Positions 1 through 11,176 of a stretch of 64,000 bases of DNA are shown one piece after another; the stretch's first letter is position 1; every line of letters begins with the position of its first letter. The position numbers and the translations under genes were made by a program. This DNA comes from Myroides guanonis. Lineage in GTDB: Bacteria; Bacteroidota; Bacteroidia; Flavobacteriales; Flavobacteriaceae. The DNA is taken from the NCBI RefSeq assembly GCF_900114085.1, contig NZ_FORU01000006.1, forward strand, positions 62,001 to 126,000, read 5' to 3'. The notes beneath the pieces were generated by a model, which saw nothing but the letters and a program-made list of their open reading frames with translations, was not told the origin of the DNA and did not search any database.

Positions 1-1
1 T

Positions 2-514
2 GGTCAGTTTGAAAATAATGTGAAACAGTTTGACCATTTGATACGAGCGTATGCTTCGTCAAGATTAAAAACACAAGAAATTCATCTCGTAATTTGTGGT
101 GACGGTGTGTTGTTGGATTCATTGAAAGCTTTGAGTGTTTCTTTAAATATTGATGATTTTGTACATTTTGTAGGTTTTCAGAGTAATCCGTTCAAATATA
201 TGAGAGCAGCGCGCTTTCTTGTGTTGTCTAGCGCTTTTGAGGGGTTTTCAATGGTGCTCGTGGAGTCTTTGGCTTGTGGTACTCCAGTTGTTTCTTACGA
301 TTGCAAAAATGGACCTAATGAGATTATAGTTTCTAGAAATAACGGGCTTCTGGTTGAAAACCAAAACGAAACCAAATTGTGTGAGGCGATGAATGAAATG
401 GTGGAGGATTTGGTGTTGTATGAAAATTGCAAGCAAAATGCTCGAAAATCTGTTGCTCGTTTTTCTTTAGAGAGAATTGGTGAACAATGGATTTCTTTAA
501 TGAATATGAAATGA
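2..514 (+). CDS. Glycosyltransferase family 4 (C-terminal part, 5' truncated by window)
   Basis: The reading frame is already open at the first bases of the window, so the true start lies upstream and only the C-terminal ~170 residues are visible. They form the nucleotide-sugar-binding Rossmann half of a GT-B glycosyltransferase: a beta-alpha unit (HLVICGDG), then the family 4 EX7E motif in EGFSMVLVE, followed by the ACGTPVV loop. Such enzymes transfer a sugar from a nucleotide donor to a growing surface glycan in the cytoplasm. The stop overlaps the start of the next glycosyltransferase by four bases (ATGA), indicating one polysaccharide or LPS operon. The sugar specificity cannot be read. 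Confidence 0.85.
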   Translation, partial: GQFENNVKQFDHLIRAYASSRLKTQEIHLVICGDGVLLDSLKALSVSLNIDDFVHFVGFQSNPFKYMRAARFLVLSSAFEGFSMVLVESLACGTPVVSYDCKNGPNEIIVSRNNGLLVENQNETKLCEAMNEMVEDLVLYENCKQNARKSVARFSLERIGEQWISLMNMK

Positions 515-1578
515 AACTAGTTTATATAGCTTCTCGAATTACTGCTTCTGGCGGAGTCTCTAGGATTTTGTCTCAAAAGCTCAGTGCTCTTGTTGAAGAA
601 AATGGCTATGAGGTTATTGTAGTTAGTACTAATGATGAAAAGCATAATCCATTTTATGAGTTTCATCCGAAGATTCGCTTTCATTATATTGGAGGTTCTT
701 TTAAAAGTGTCACAGATGTTTTACGTCTATATTCGATTTTGAGAGGGATTGTTGATCACGAAAGACCTAACTGGGTGATGGTCACTGATAATGGCTTTAA
801 GGCATATTTCACTCCTTGGTTTTTAAAAAAGCATAAGGTGGTTTTCGAAATTCACGGTTCTAAGCGCTTTTTGTTTTCATCGGATTACAAAAGTTTGAAA
901 AATAGAACGATGCTAGCTATAGTTAATTTCTTGGCGAAACGATTTCATAGTATTGTTTTGTTGAATAAAGCTATGTGCGTTGAATGGAAACATAAAAATA
1001 TAAAGGTTATTCCCAATTATGTAGAGCGCTCGAAGAATGTAACTTCTATTCCACATTCGAAAAGAATTATAGCTATTGGTAGAGTGGTTGCTGAGAAAGG
1101 TTATGTTCGTATGATGGATATTTTTAGAAAAATTCATGAAAAACATCCTGAATGGAGTTTACATGTTTTCGGAGATTTAAAGGATGATGCTTTTTGCAAT
1201 TCGCTGCTAGTCGGAGAAAATGATTGTGTGTTTTTTCATGGTGAAAGCACGTCTGTATTCTCTGAAATTGAAAGAGCAGATTTTTTAATCCACACTTCTT
1301 TCCATGAGGGTTTTTCTTTAGTTATAGCAGAAGCATTGTCTTTGGGGAGACCCGTTGTTGCTTTTGATGTTCCTTTTGTTATCAATAGTCTTGTTAAAAA
1401 TCAAGAAACTGGTTTTTTGATAGAGGATGGTGATTTGAATGAATTTGAAAAACGAATGTTGGACTTGATTGAACAACCAGAATTATTAGTTGAAATGGGG
1501 GCAAAGGCATCTAACTCTCTAAAAATTTTGGAAAAAACGGTGGTATTGAAACAGTGGAAGTCTTTTTTTGAATCTTAA
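511..1578 (+). CDS. Glycosyltransferase family 4
   Basis: A complete GT-B enzyme of 355 residues. The N-terminal acceptor domain begins MKLVYIASRITASGGVSR, with the glycine-rich loop typical of GT4. The C-terminal donor domain carries IAIGRVVAEKGY, the EX7E motif EGFSLVIAE and the LGRPVVAFD loop. I place the start at 511 rather than the in-frame ATG at 487: the 511 ATG makes a translationally coupled ATGA overlap with the preceding stop and puts the GGVSR motif at the normal distance from the N terminus. It is the second of two co-transcribed GT4 genes and probably acts in surface glycan synthesis. It ends four bases inside the convergent GT2 gene. Confidence 0.88.
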   Translation: MKLVYIASRITASGGVSRILSQKLSALVEENGYEVIVVSTNDEKHNPFYEFHPKIRFHYIGGSFKSVTDVLRLYSILRGIVDHERPNWVMVTDNGFKAYFTPWFLKKHKVVFEIHGSKRFLFSSDYKSLKNRTMLAIVNFLAKRFHSIVLLNKAMCVEWKHKNIKVIPNYVERSKNVTSIPHSKRIIAIGRVVAEKGYVRMMDIFRKIHEKHPEWSLHVFGDLKDDAFCNSLLVGENDCVFFHGESTSVFSEIERADFLIHTSFHEGFSLVIAEALSLGRPVVAFDVPFVINSLVKNQETGFLIEDGDLNEFEKRMLDLIEQPELLVEMGAKASNSLKILEKTVVLKQWKSFFES

Positions 1579-2453
1579 AGAGATTCTTTTTCTTCTAAAT
1601 GTAATTTGCAATAGTATCCCAATCTATACAAATCAAAAACAAACATATTGGGTTTCTTGGAACACAAGTTTGCTAAAAAAAGAGGTGTCAGTTTTTGTGT
1701 TGTTTTGTAGAATAAATAATGCAGTTTAAAAGCTTTTAGTTTTTGATATTTTGCTTCAAAAGGTGTTTCTAGACTGTTTCGATATAGATAGCGCAGTTCT
1801 ACAGCTTCTAGAGATTTGTTTAAAAATACGTCATTGCTTTCCAGTCCCAAATGATCTATTGTATTGTTAATGTGAATAACTTCAATTTGATTTTCGTATA
1901 GGGCTTTTGAAAAAAGAAGATCCATACCGTAAAGGTTTTCTTTTGGGAGGGATAATTGAATATAAGTTTGTTTGGAGATTAAAAAATTCCCTGAAAATAC
2001 ATATTTATAAGGCGTAACATTTCGAGTTTTTGCAGAAATGCTTTCTCGTTGCTTTCCAAAGGTCCAACGAAAGCTTTGAGATGGATGAAAATCATCTCGG
2101 TAGTTATAGCCTCCAACAATGATTTGTTTGTGATTTGGAAAAATGTTTAAATAGGTAGCGATAAAATTAGCCTGAGTAGGCATTACATCTGCATCTAAGT
2201 AAAGGAGTGTTTCATAAGTAGCTTTATTCGCTAAAAAATCCCTAGTGAATGTACGTCCTTTATTGTTTTCGTGTTGAAAAAAGTGACAGTTACTCAGTTG
2301 TTGTATGCGATTGTTTTCTGTTCTGTAGAGAGTCGAAGCATCGTCGCATACACATATTTCAAAAGCGATATTTAAGTTGGTTGCTTCGCTGTGTAGGGTT
2401 TTGACCAACTCGTAGATTGAGGTGTTGTAATTAGGTATTAAGATAGAGATCAT
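1575..2453 (-). CDS. Glycosyltransferase family 2
   Basis: 292 residues. The N terminus [17 protein letters not shown] is the classic GT-A start, with the nucleotide-binding acidic region CVCDDAST at about 36 and a DXD-type motif, YLDADVMP, near residue 86-93. GT2 enzymes are inverting transferases that move a sugar from UDP-, GDP- or dTDP-sugars to a lipid- or glycan-linked acceptor. The start codon overlaps the ftsE stop by one base (TAATG), so the two are co-transcribed, a pairing I take to be positional. The 3' end overlaps the convergent GT4 gene. No membrane segments are apparent. The substrate is unknown. Confidence 0.85.
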   Translation of the reverse strand: MISILIPNYNTSIYELVKTLHSEATNLNIAFEICVCDDASTLYRTENNRIQQLSNCHFFQHENNKGRTFTRDFLANKATYETLLYLDADVMPTQANFIATYLNIFPNHKQIIVGGYNYRDDFHPSQSFRWTFGKQRESISAKTRNVTPYKYVFSGNFLISKQTYIQLSLPKENLYGMDLLFSKALYENQIEVIHINNTIDHLGLESNDVFLNKSLEAVELRYLYRNSLETPFEAKYQKLKAFKLHYLFYKTTQKLTPLFLANLCSKKPNMFVFDLYRLGYYCKLHLEEKESL

Positions 2454-3136
2454 TAGAGTGATCTTTGCACTACCTCAAAAACACTTCCGTCTTCACATTT
2501 TAAAGTTTTAGCAGGATATTTTAATAGTAAGGCGTAATCGTGTGTTACCATTATTATAGTTCTTCCATTTCCATTTATTTTGAAAAGAACCTCCATAACT
2601 TCAGCGCTTGTTTGTGGGTCTAGGTTACCAGTTGGTTCGTCGGCTAAAATTAAATCTGGATCGTTCAGCAAGGCTCTTGCAATTGCAACTCGCTGTTGTT
2701 CTCCTCCTGATAGTTGGTGTGGCATTTTGTTAGCATGCGGAAGCATTCCTACTCGATCTAGGACTTCTTCGATTTTTCTTTGAATGCCTTCTTTTTCTGT
2801 CCACCCCGTTGCCTTTAATACAAATTGTAAGTTTTCGAAAATGGTTCTGTCTGGTAGTAATTTAAAATCTTGAAAAACCACTCCTAATGACCTTCTCAAA
2901 AAAGGAATGTCTTTTTCCTTGAGCTTTCTTAAGTCATAATCAACGATGGTTCCCTGACCTTCATGAAGTGGTAAGTCAGCATAAAGAGTTTTCATTAAGC
3001 TACTTTTTCCAGAGCCTGTTTTACCAATCAAATAGATAAACTCACCTTTTTGCACTTCCAAATTTACATTGGATAATACTTTGTGTTCGTTTTGATAAAT
3101 TCCAACTCCTTGTAAGGATAGTACCGTTTTAGACAT
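2453..3136 (-). CDS. ftsE: Cell-division ABC ATPase FtsE
   Basis: A 227-residue ABC ATPase of the FtsE class. Walker A is GKTGSGKSS (about 38-46), the Q-loop is VVFQDF, the signature is LSGGEQQR and Walker B is LILADEPTG. The FtsE-like features are the compact length and the stretch [19 protein letters not shown]. FtsE with the membrane protein FtsX links cell constriction to periplasmic peptidoglycan hydrolase activation. ftsX is not adjacent here, which means the partner is encoded elsewhere. The GT2 gene follows with a one-base overlap. A LolD- or MacB-type ATPase is the alternative reading but fits less well. Confidence 0.85.
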   Translation of the reverse strand: MSKTVLSLQGVGIYQNEHKVLSNVNLEVQKGEFIYLIGKTGSGKSSLMKTLYADLPLHEGQGTIVDYDLRKLKEKDIPFLRRSLGVVFQDFKLLPDRTIFENLQFVLKATGWTEKEGIQRKIEEVLDRVGMLPHANKMPHQLSGGEQQRVAIARALLNDPDLILADEPTGNLDPQTSAEVMEVLFKINGNGRTIIMVTHDYALLLKYPAKTLKCEDGSVFEVVQRSL

Positions 3137-3220
3137 GCTTATGTAATTTGTTGTAAAAGTAGCAAGTTATATTTTTTAATTGACTTTTTTATTAAATTTT
3201 TTGAACTTCGATAGTCTTGA

Positions 3221-3412
3221 CTTTTTATAATAAATTTTATTAAACAAGCAACTACCATTACTAGAACTTCTTCTCATGCTTTAGAAGCTATAAAAGCAAT
3301 GACTTTAAGCCAAACTTATTGGACTTTTTCTAGTGTTGGCATGATTTTTTCTAGTGTTTTAACAGCAGTGCTTGCACTCTTAATTTTAGAGTGGTTGAGG
3401 CATTGGTTTTAA
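3221..3412 (+). pseudogene. Possible remnant: C-terminal fragment of a small membrane protein
   Basis: An open frame of 63 codons preceded by an in-frame TGA and with no ATG until codon 27. The translation is protein-like: a polar helix (SSHALEAIKAMTLSQTYW), then a hydrophobic segment (MIFSSVLTAVLALLILEWL) and a stop. The helix-then-final-membrane-span pattern resembles the C terminus of DUF4199-type membrane proteins of Bacteroidota, but this is recalled resemblance only. The 5' part of the gene is absent, so I read it as the tail of a decayed gene. Chance is the alternative for so short an AT-rich frame. Confidence 0.35.
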
Positions 3413-3513
3413 TGGTTTTTTTAATGAAATCTTGAGTATTTATGTTTTGAACAAAAAGTTATAGGAGTTCATAATATATTACTAAAAGCCGACGTTAAAA
3501 GTTTAATTAATGA

Positions 3514-3521
3514 TATATTTG
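3514..3521 (+). promoter_or_regulatory. Promoter -7 element of the TPR/barrel operon
   Basis: TATATTTG matches the Bacteroidota -7 consensus TAnnTTTG, 23 bases upstream of the ATG at 3545. I see no clear TTG at the -33 position. Confidence 0.5.
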
Positions 3522-3544
3522 AGTTTTAATAAACACGGAGAATA

Positions 3545-6500
3545 ATGCGAAAAATCAATAGATTACTTTATCTATCTTTATCTTTAGGTGGTCTTACAGC
3601 TGCTGCACAGCAAACTGCTGTTTATACGAATGAACTTTCCGATTTTAACCACGCTGTCGCTCTCTATAACGAAGAACAATATTTGGCTGCTCAGATTTTA
3701 TTTAATAAAGTCAAGTCGAGTTCTGTTCACGCTAATAGTGAGGTAGAGGCTGATTGTGCATATTATATTGCAAATTGCGCTATTCGTTTAGATCAGCCTA
3801 GAGCGGAGGATGTAATTGATGAATTTGTAAAAAACTACCCAACTAGCTCAAAGCAAAATCAAGCTTATGTTGAGGTAACAAAATATTATTTCGATAAGGG
3901 TGATTATTCAAAAGCTCTTCGATATTCTGAAAAAGTAAGGGAACATGCTATTTCTAATGAAAAAGTTTTGAACCGCTTTTACTTTCAAAAGGGGTATGCC
4001 TATTTCGCTAATAAAAATAAAAATGGTGCACAAAAATACTTAGAAAAAGTAGAACGCTCTTCTGATTATGGGGAACAGGCTATTTATTATTTAGGTTATA
4101 TTGCTTATGACTCTGATCGTTTTGATGAGGCAAAGAAACTTTTTGGTGAAGTGGTTAGCAAGGAAAAATATCAACAGAAGATGGGCTATTTCCAATCGGA
4201 TATGAGTTTTAAATCGGGGAATTTTGAAAAGGCTATAGAGCAAGGGGTGGCTCAAATGCAGAAATCTACTCCTGAAGAAAAGTCTGAACTTTCAAAGATT
4301 GTTGGTGAGAGTTATTTTAATTTAAAAGAATACGATAAGGCTTTACCTTATTTATTGGACTATAAAGGTAAGAATGAGAAGTGGAGTAACACTGATTTTT
4401 ATCAATTGGGATATGCTCACTATAAATTGAAGCAATATGATAAAGCTATTGAGCAGTTCAATAAAATAATTGGAGGTAAGGATGCTATCGCTCAAAATGC
4501 GTATTACCATTTGGGCGAAAGCTACTTGAATTCATCGAAGAAAACCGAAGCTCTCAATGCATTTAAAAATGCTTCTGAAATGAGCTATGATTTGAAAATT
4601 CAAGAAGATGCTTATTTGAATTATGGAAAGTTGAGTTATGAAATTGGAAATCCTTATCAAAGTACACCATCGGTTTTAGCTGGTTTTTTAGCTAAATATC
4701 CAGCAACTCCTTACAAGACGGAAATGGAGTCTTTGTTAATTGATTCTTATATTACTTCTAGAAACTTTAAAGAGGCTTTAGAGCTTTTGGAGAAAGATAA
4801 AGAGATCAAACACAAAGAGGCTTATCAGAAAGTTACTTTCTACAGAGGGGTAGAGCTTTTTGGAGAAGGTAAGTTCCAGGACGCTTTGGCGTTGTTGAAC
4901 AAGTCTATTGCTGAGAAACAGAATCTGACTTTTACTAATAGAGCGCATTATTGGAAAGGGGAAACGCAGTATGCTTTAAACAAGTTTTCTGATGCGGTTA
5001 CTTCTTACAGTACGTTCTTAAAAGACCCTGCTTCTAAAGAAACAGCTGAATATAAAAATGTTGATTACAATATAGCATATGCTTATTTTAAGCAGAAGGA
5101 CTACGCTAATGCGGTTACTTATTTTCAAAGATATTCTAACACAAAAGGAGATTCAGCTCGTTTGCAAGATGCTTATGTGCGTTTAGGTGATTGTAATTTT
5201 GTTTTAGGGAAATATTGGCCTGCAATGGAGGCATATAATAAAGTAATTGATTCCAAAGGTCCAGAGATGGAATATGCGAGTTTTCAAAAAGCGCTTTCGT
5301 ATGGGTTTGTAGATCGTTTGGATAAGAAAATAGAAGACTTGACTCAGTTTGTGAAAAAATACCCTAAATCTAATTTAGTAGATGATGCTCAATATGAGCT
5401 AGGGGTTTCTTATGTCGCTGCTGGTCAAACAACGAAAGCTATACAGGCTTTTGATCAATTGATGAAAGATTACCCAAATAGTGCATTCAAATCAAGAGCT
5501 ATTTTAAGACAAGGGCTTATCTATTACAACAGCAATCAAAATGAACAAGCTTTGAGTAAGTTTAAAGCTGTGGCAGCTGCGCATCCAAATACGCCAGAGG
5601 CGGTGGAAGCAGTTGCGAATGCACGTTTGATTTATATGGATAGTGGTCGTGTTGAGGAATATGGGGAATGGGTAAAAGGTCTAGATTTTGTTGAGGTAAC
5701 AAATGCAGACTTGGATAACGATACTTTCGAATCCGCTGAAAAACAATATGTTCAAAATAATGTGGCAGCTGCTAAAACAGGATTGAGTAATTATATAGAT
5801 AATTTTCCTAATGGATTACATGCTGTAAAAGCTAATTTTTATTTGGCACAGTTGTATATGTCTTCTAATGAAACAGCTAAGGCAGTTCCTTATTTTGATT
5901 TTGTTATTTCTAAACCCAAGAGTGAGTTTACAGAACAGGCTCTTACGCGTTTAGGCGAAGTTTATTTGACTCAGAAGTCTTATGATAAGGCTATTGCAGT
6001 TTTAGAGCGCTTAGAGTTAGAAGCAAATCAAGAACAAAATGTGGTTTTTGCTCAATCTAATTTGATGAAAGTGTTTTATGAACAAGGTGATAAAAACAAG
6101 GCTTTGTTCTATGCAGAAAAAGTATTGAAATCTTCAAGAATTGATAATCGTGTCAAAAGTGATGCGCAGCTAATTGTTGCTCGAATTGCTATTCAAAATA
6201 ACGATGATGCGAAAGCTAAGGCTGCTTATTTAGAATTAGCAAAAGTTGCTAAAGGGGAAGTGGCTGCGGAAGCAATGTATTACGACGCATATTTTAAAAA
6301 TAAAGCGGGACAATACGAAGCATCTAATACTGCGGTTCAGAAATTGGCAAAAGATTATTCTAGTTATAAGTTATACGGGGCTAAAGGATTGATTTTGATG
6401 GCTAAAAACTTTTATAAATTGAAAGATAGCTATCAGGCTACTTATATTTTAGAAAGTGTAACTCAGAATTTTGGTGATTATCCAGAAGTTGTTTCGGAAG

Positions 6501-6565
6501 CTAAGAAAGAATTAGATAAAATTAAGCAAGAGGAGTCTAAACGAAATTCTTCAATTTCTAATTAA
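3545..6565 (+). CDS. Large periplasmic tetratricopeptide-repeat protein
   Basis: 1006 residues with a Sec signal peptide (MRKINRLLYLSLSLGGLTAAAQQ). The remainder is an almost continuous TPR solenoid. Repeats are recognisable by recurrent AYY.LG..Y....DYDKA-type signatures from about residue 30 to 990, many of the YbgF/CpoB-like kind with KYPKSNLVDDAQYELG or DYPNSAFKSRAILRQG. It is predicted to be a periplasmic scaffold. Only 27 bases separate it from the following outer-membrane barrel gene, so the two are co-transcribed and may work together. No catalytic domain is seen and the function is unknown. TPR proteins of this size in the periplasm usually hold peptidoglycan- or outer-membrane assembly complexes, which is inference here. 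Confidence 0.85.
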   Translation: MRKINRLLYLSLSLGGLTAAAQQTAVYTNELSDFNHAVALYNEEQYLAAQILFNKVKSSSVHANSEVEADCAYYIANCAIRLDQPRAEDVIDEFVKNYPTSSKQNQAYVEVTKYYFDKGDYSKALRYSEKVREHAISNEKVLNRFYFQKGYAYFANKNKNGAQKYLEKVERSSDYGEQAIYYLGYIAYDSDRFDEAKKLFGEVVSKEKYQQKMGYFQSDMSFKSGNFEKAIEQGVAQMQKSTPEEKSELSKIVGESYFNLKEYDKALPYLLDYKGKNEKWSNTDFYQLGYAHYKLKQYDKAIEQFNKIIGGKDAIAQNAYYHLGESYLNSSKKTEALNAFKNASEMSYDLKIQEDAYLNYGKLSYEIGNPYQSTPSVLAGFLAKYPATPYKTEMESLLIDSYITSRNFKEALELLEKDKEIKHKEAYQKVTFYRGVELFGEGKFQDALALLNKSIAEKQNLTFTNRAHYWKGETQYALNKFSDAVTSYSTFLKDPASKETAEYKNVDYNIAYAYFKQKDYANAVTYFQRYSNTKGDSARLQDAYVRLGDCNFVLGKYWPAMEAYNKVIDSKGPEMEYASFQKALSYGFVDRLDKKIEDLTQFVKKYPKSNLVDDAQYELGVSYVAAGQTTKAIQAFDQLMKDYPNSAFKSRAILRQGLIYYNSNQNEQALSKFKAVAAAHPNTPEAVEAVANARLIYMDSGRVEEYGEWVKGLDFVEVTNADLDNDTFESAEKQYVQNNVAAAKTGLSNYIDNFPNGLHAVKANFYLAQLYMSSNETAKAVPYFDFVISKPKSEFTEQALTRLGEVYLTQKSYDKAIAVLERLELEANQEQNVVFAQSNLMKVFYEQGDKNKALFYAEKVLKSSRIDNRVKSDAQLIVARIAIQNNDDAKAKAAYLELAKVAKGEVAAEAMYYDAYFKNKAGQYEASNTAVQKLAKDYSSYKLYGAKGLILMAKNFYKLKDSYQATYILESVTQNFGDYPEVVSEAKKELDKIKQEESKRNSSISN

Positions 6566-6592
6566 TAGCGTTAAAATTTTAATACGTAAACG

Positions 6593-8353
6593 ATGAATAA
6601 AAAACATATATACGCTTTATGCTTGTCAACTTTGTTTGTTTCAACAGGAGTTTTCGGGCAGGAGAAAGATAAAAAAGAAAAGAAAGAGGAGAATATTGGG
6701 ACTGAAGTAGTAAATGTGGTTCGAGCTTATGATGCTACGATTTCAGATGCTTTTAAGGTACGGGAAACTCCTAGCTTTGATAATGAGGCAGGCGTTCAGA
6801 AAAAACCAGTTAAATACACTATTAATTCTTTTCCTGTGGCTTCGACCTTCGTTCCTGAAAAAGGAGAGGCGGCGGCCGTTGAAAAAGATGCTCGCCTAAA
6901 AGCTTTTGACAATTATTTATTGTTTGGAGCGGGGAGATATGTAAATCTACAAGGTGAGTTGTTTTTGTCTGGAAAAGTGAATGAAACAGATCAAATTGCT
7001 GGATTTGCAAGACACTTCTCTTCGCAAGGTGGTGTTAAAGGGGTTGCTCTTGATGATGCATTTTCGAAATCTAGTGCAGAGGTATCTTACAGAAGTCAGA
7101 AAGAAACATGGAATTGGAATTTAGATGTTGGTGGTAAGCATCAGATATCTAATTGGTATGGACTACCTAATGAGGAGTTTACTTTTCAAAATGCGCAATT
7201 GGACAATCTTGATGAACAACAGATTTATAAAACGGTTTATGTTGGAGGAAAAGCTGAGTTTAGCAATGCTCCTTTAACTGGTGTGGAATTTCAATACAAA
7301 CGTTTTTGGGATTCTTATGATAGTAAAGAAAATCGATTTTTCATTAAACCGAATATTAGAACTGCAATTGGTTCTAGCGATTTGAATGTGGGAGTGATTG
7401 TGGATTATGTTGGAACTGATTATGAGAATTTCTTAATGAACACTTCAACTTCTTACAGTCATTTGAACTTAGGTTTAGAACCTAGTATTACATTTCAAGA
7501 TGAAGATTATAGTTTTAAAGCAGGAGTAGGACTGTATTTTAATAACGGTAAAGTTGCTGGGGAAACAGATAACTCCTTTTATATTTATCCACAGGTAAAA
7601 GCTTCTTTTAAGTTAGTTCACGATATCTTAGTTACCTATATGGGAGCTGAAGGTGGTTTAAAGCAAAATTCGTATGCTGATTTTGTGGATCTTAATCCGT
7701 TTGTTTCACCAGATTTAATGATTACTCCTACTAGTGAACAATATGATTTATATGTTGGATTAAAAGGAAAGCTTGATAACTCTATTTCATACAATATTAA
7801 AGGGTCTATGAAGTCTGAGGATGATAAGGCGTTTTTTAGAAGTAATATAATTAATGGGCAAAGCCCTAGTAATGCCTATGAGTTAGGAAACTCTTTTGGG
7901 GTTCTTTATGGAAACTTAAAGACTTATAGTGTTTTTGGGGAATTAAAATTTGATTTCGAAGAGAATGTTAGTATAGGGTTGTTTGGAGAATTTAATCATT
8001 ACGAGACAGATTTGTCAGAGGCTTGGAATATGCCAAAATCTCGTTTCGGTGCGGATATTCATATCGATTTTTCAGATAGTTGGTTTGCAGGTACAGAGAT
8101 TTATTACATAGGTGAACGTAAAGATGTTTTTAGGAATTATGATACTGGAACTTCGATGTTATTAACAGAAGAAGTTCGCAATTTGGACGGATTTGCTGAC
8201 TTGAATGTTAAAGTTGGTTATAGGCCAACGGCGAATTGGACCTTATTTTTAGAGGGTAATAATTTGTTAAATAAGAACTATGAACAATGGAAAGGATTTA
8301 AGAGTCAGGGAATTCAGGTAATGGGTGGAGCTCTTTATAAGTTCGATTTCTAA
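6593..8353 (+). CDS. Outer-membrane beta-barrel, TonB-receptor-like without a plug domain
   Basis: 586 residues with a signal peptide (cleavage about VFGQ-EKDKKEK). A short charged, low-complexity N-terminal region follows, then a long run of alternating amphipathic strands rich in aromatic residues. The protein ends in GGALYKFDF, the terminal aromatic signature recognised by the BAM complex. The last strands (NWTLFLEGNNLLNKNYEQW) are characteristic of TonB-dependent receptor barrels. There is no recognisable plug domain and the whole protein is too short for plug plus 22 strands, so it is a barrel-only relative. It is co-transcribed with the TPR protein and ends at a clear terminator. The transported substrate, if any, is unknown. 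Confidence 0.75.
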   Translation: MNKKHIYALCLSTLFVSTGVFGQEKDKKEKKEENIGTEVVNVVRAYDATISDAFKVRETPSFDNEAGVQKKPVKYTINSFPVASTFVPEKGEAAAVEKDARLKAFDNYLLFGAGRYVNLQGELFLSGKVNETDQIAGFARHFSSQGGVKGVALDDAFSKSSAEVSYRSQKETWNWNLDVGGKHQISNWYGLPNEEFTFQNAQLDNLDEQQIYKTVYVGGKAEFSNAPLTGVEFQYKRFWDSYDSKENRFFIKPNIRTAIGSSDLNVGVIVDYVGTDYENFLMNTSTSYSHLNLGLEPSITFQDEDYSFKAGVGLYFNNGKVAGETDNSFYIYPQVKASFKLVHDILVTYMGAEGGLKQNSYADFVDLNPFVSPDLMITPTSEQYDLYVGLKGKLDNSISYNIKGSMKSEDDKAFFRSNIINGQSPSNAYELGNSFGVLYGNLKTYSVFGELKFDFEENVSIGLFGEFNHYETDLSEAWNMPKSRFGADIHIDFSDSWFAGTEIYYIGERKDVFRNYDTGTSMLLTEEVRNLDGFADLNVKVGYRPTANWTLFLEGNNLLNKNYEQWKGFKSQGIQVMGGALYKFDF

Positions 8354-8379
8354 GATAAGAGTAGCAAAATATTTGAATT

Positions 8380-8409
8380 AAAGAGCGTTTTTAGACGCTC
8401 TTTTTTTTT
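8380..8409 (+). terminator. Rho-independent terminator after the barrel gene
   Basis: The stem GAGCGT (8383-8388) pairs with ACGCTC (8395-8400), with a six-base loop and a run of nine T. Confidence 0.85.
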
Positions 8410-8532
8410 GTTTGTTAAAAAAGCTTTTTAAAATGAAATAATTCTTATAGTTTTGCTAAAGCTGACTAACAGATAGTATCAAAAAATCAAATGATAGCCA
8501 ATCTTTATGAGATAAGTTTATAAGATAAAAGT

Positions 8533-8982
8533 ATGAGTATAAAAGAAAAGCTTCTTGAGGTACATTATGAAATGCTTGATGGCAAGATTGATGTTTTTCA
8601 AGACATGATCCGTACGATGACGGAAGATGCACAAAATGACGCAAAATCATCAGCGGGTGATAAGCATGAGACAACGCTCTCTAAAATGCATATCGAACAA
8701 GAGAATCTTAGTAATAAAATCAGGGAGGCAATCTCGGCTAAAGAAATATTAAAGAGAATTGACCCTAAGAAAAAATCGGAGGTTGTTGGTTTTGGTAGTC
8801 TTATTAGGATAAATGCTATTTATTTATTTGTTTCTACAGCTCTACCCAAGGTTTTTATAGATGATTATTCTGTATTAGCAATTTCAGAGGATGCTCCTTT
8901 GATTAAGATGTTATGGGGAAAGAAGATATTTGATGAGGTTACCTATAATGGTTCTGTCTTTAGAATTAATGAACTTGAGTAA
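8533..8982 (+). CDS. GreA/GreB-like protein (small, transcription-factor-like)
   Basis: 149 residues. The N-terminal ~75 residues are a charged antiparallel coiled coil containing the conserved patch DAKSSAGDKHETT. The C-terminal ~60 residues resemble the Gre C-terminal domain: GSLIRINAIYLFVSTA, then a DAPLIKMLWGKKIFDEV segment matching the SPIGKALLGKKVGDEV stretch of GreA, ending in a beta strand. Gre factors stimulate transcript cleavage by backtracked RNA polymerase. This relative is slightly short, so binding to RNA polymerase is inference. Homologues in flavobacterial genomes are, as I recall, sometimes labelled 3-oxoacyl-ACP synthase, for which I see no sequence support. Confidence 0.65.
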   Translation: MSIKEKLLEVHYEMLDGKIDVFQDMIRTMTEDAQNDAKSSAGDKHETTLSKMHIEQENLSNKIREAISAKEILKRIDPKKKSEVVGFGSLIRINAIYLFVSTALPKVFIDDYSVLAISEDAPLIKMLWGKKIFDEVTYNGSVFRINELE

Positions 8983-9102
8983 TTCTGATAATTATTCTTG
9001 TACTATTTATTATACGCTTTCTACTAGCGGACTCATTAACTGATTTATGTTTTGATTCTGCTTAAAAATCCTTTTTAAGTTAAAATCCGACACTTGTTCT
9101 TG

Positions 9103-9133
9103 TTGATTAAGTGCTCTAAAATGCTTATATTTG
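9103..9133 (+). promoter_or_regulatory. gyrB promoter
   Basis: TTG at 9103-9105, a 20-base spacer, then TATATTTG at 9126-9133, matching the Bacteroidota -33/-7 pattern. The ATG follows 26 bases later. Confidence 0.7.
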
Positions 9134-9141
9134 CTCGTTAG

Positions 9142-11100
<1,959 letters not shown>

Positions 11101-11112
11101 TATTTGATAAAT

Positions 11113-11148
11113 AGAGAGGAGAACCTAATTAGTTCTCCTCTTTTTTTT
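11113..11148 (+). terminator. gyrB terminator
   Basis: A perfect nine-base stem, GAGGAGAAC (11116-11124) with GTTCTCCTC (11132-11140), followed by eight T. Confidence 0.9.
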
Positions 11149-11176
11149 ATATATTTAGCTTTAAAATTGATAAAAT

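Larger units (their letters stand above)
3137..3544. other. 408-base gap between ftsE and the TPR gene, with a probable gene remnant
   Basis: No intact gene is visible. The forward strand holds an open frame without a plausible start (3221-3412, listed separately) that reads like the end of a small membrane protein. The TPR gene promoter lies at the right-hand end. Confidence 0.6.
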
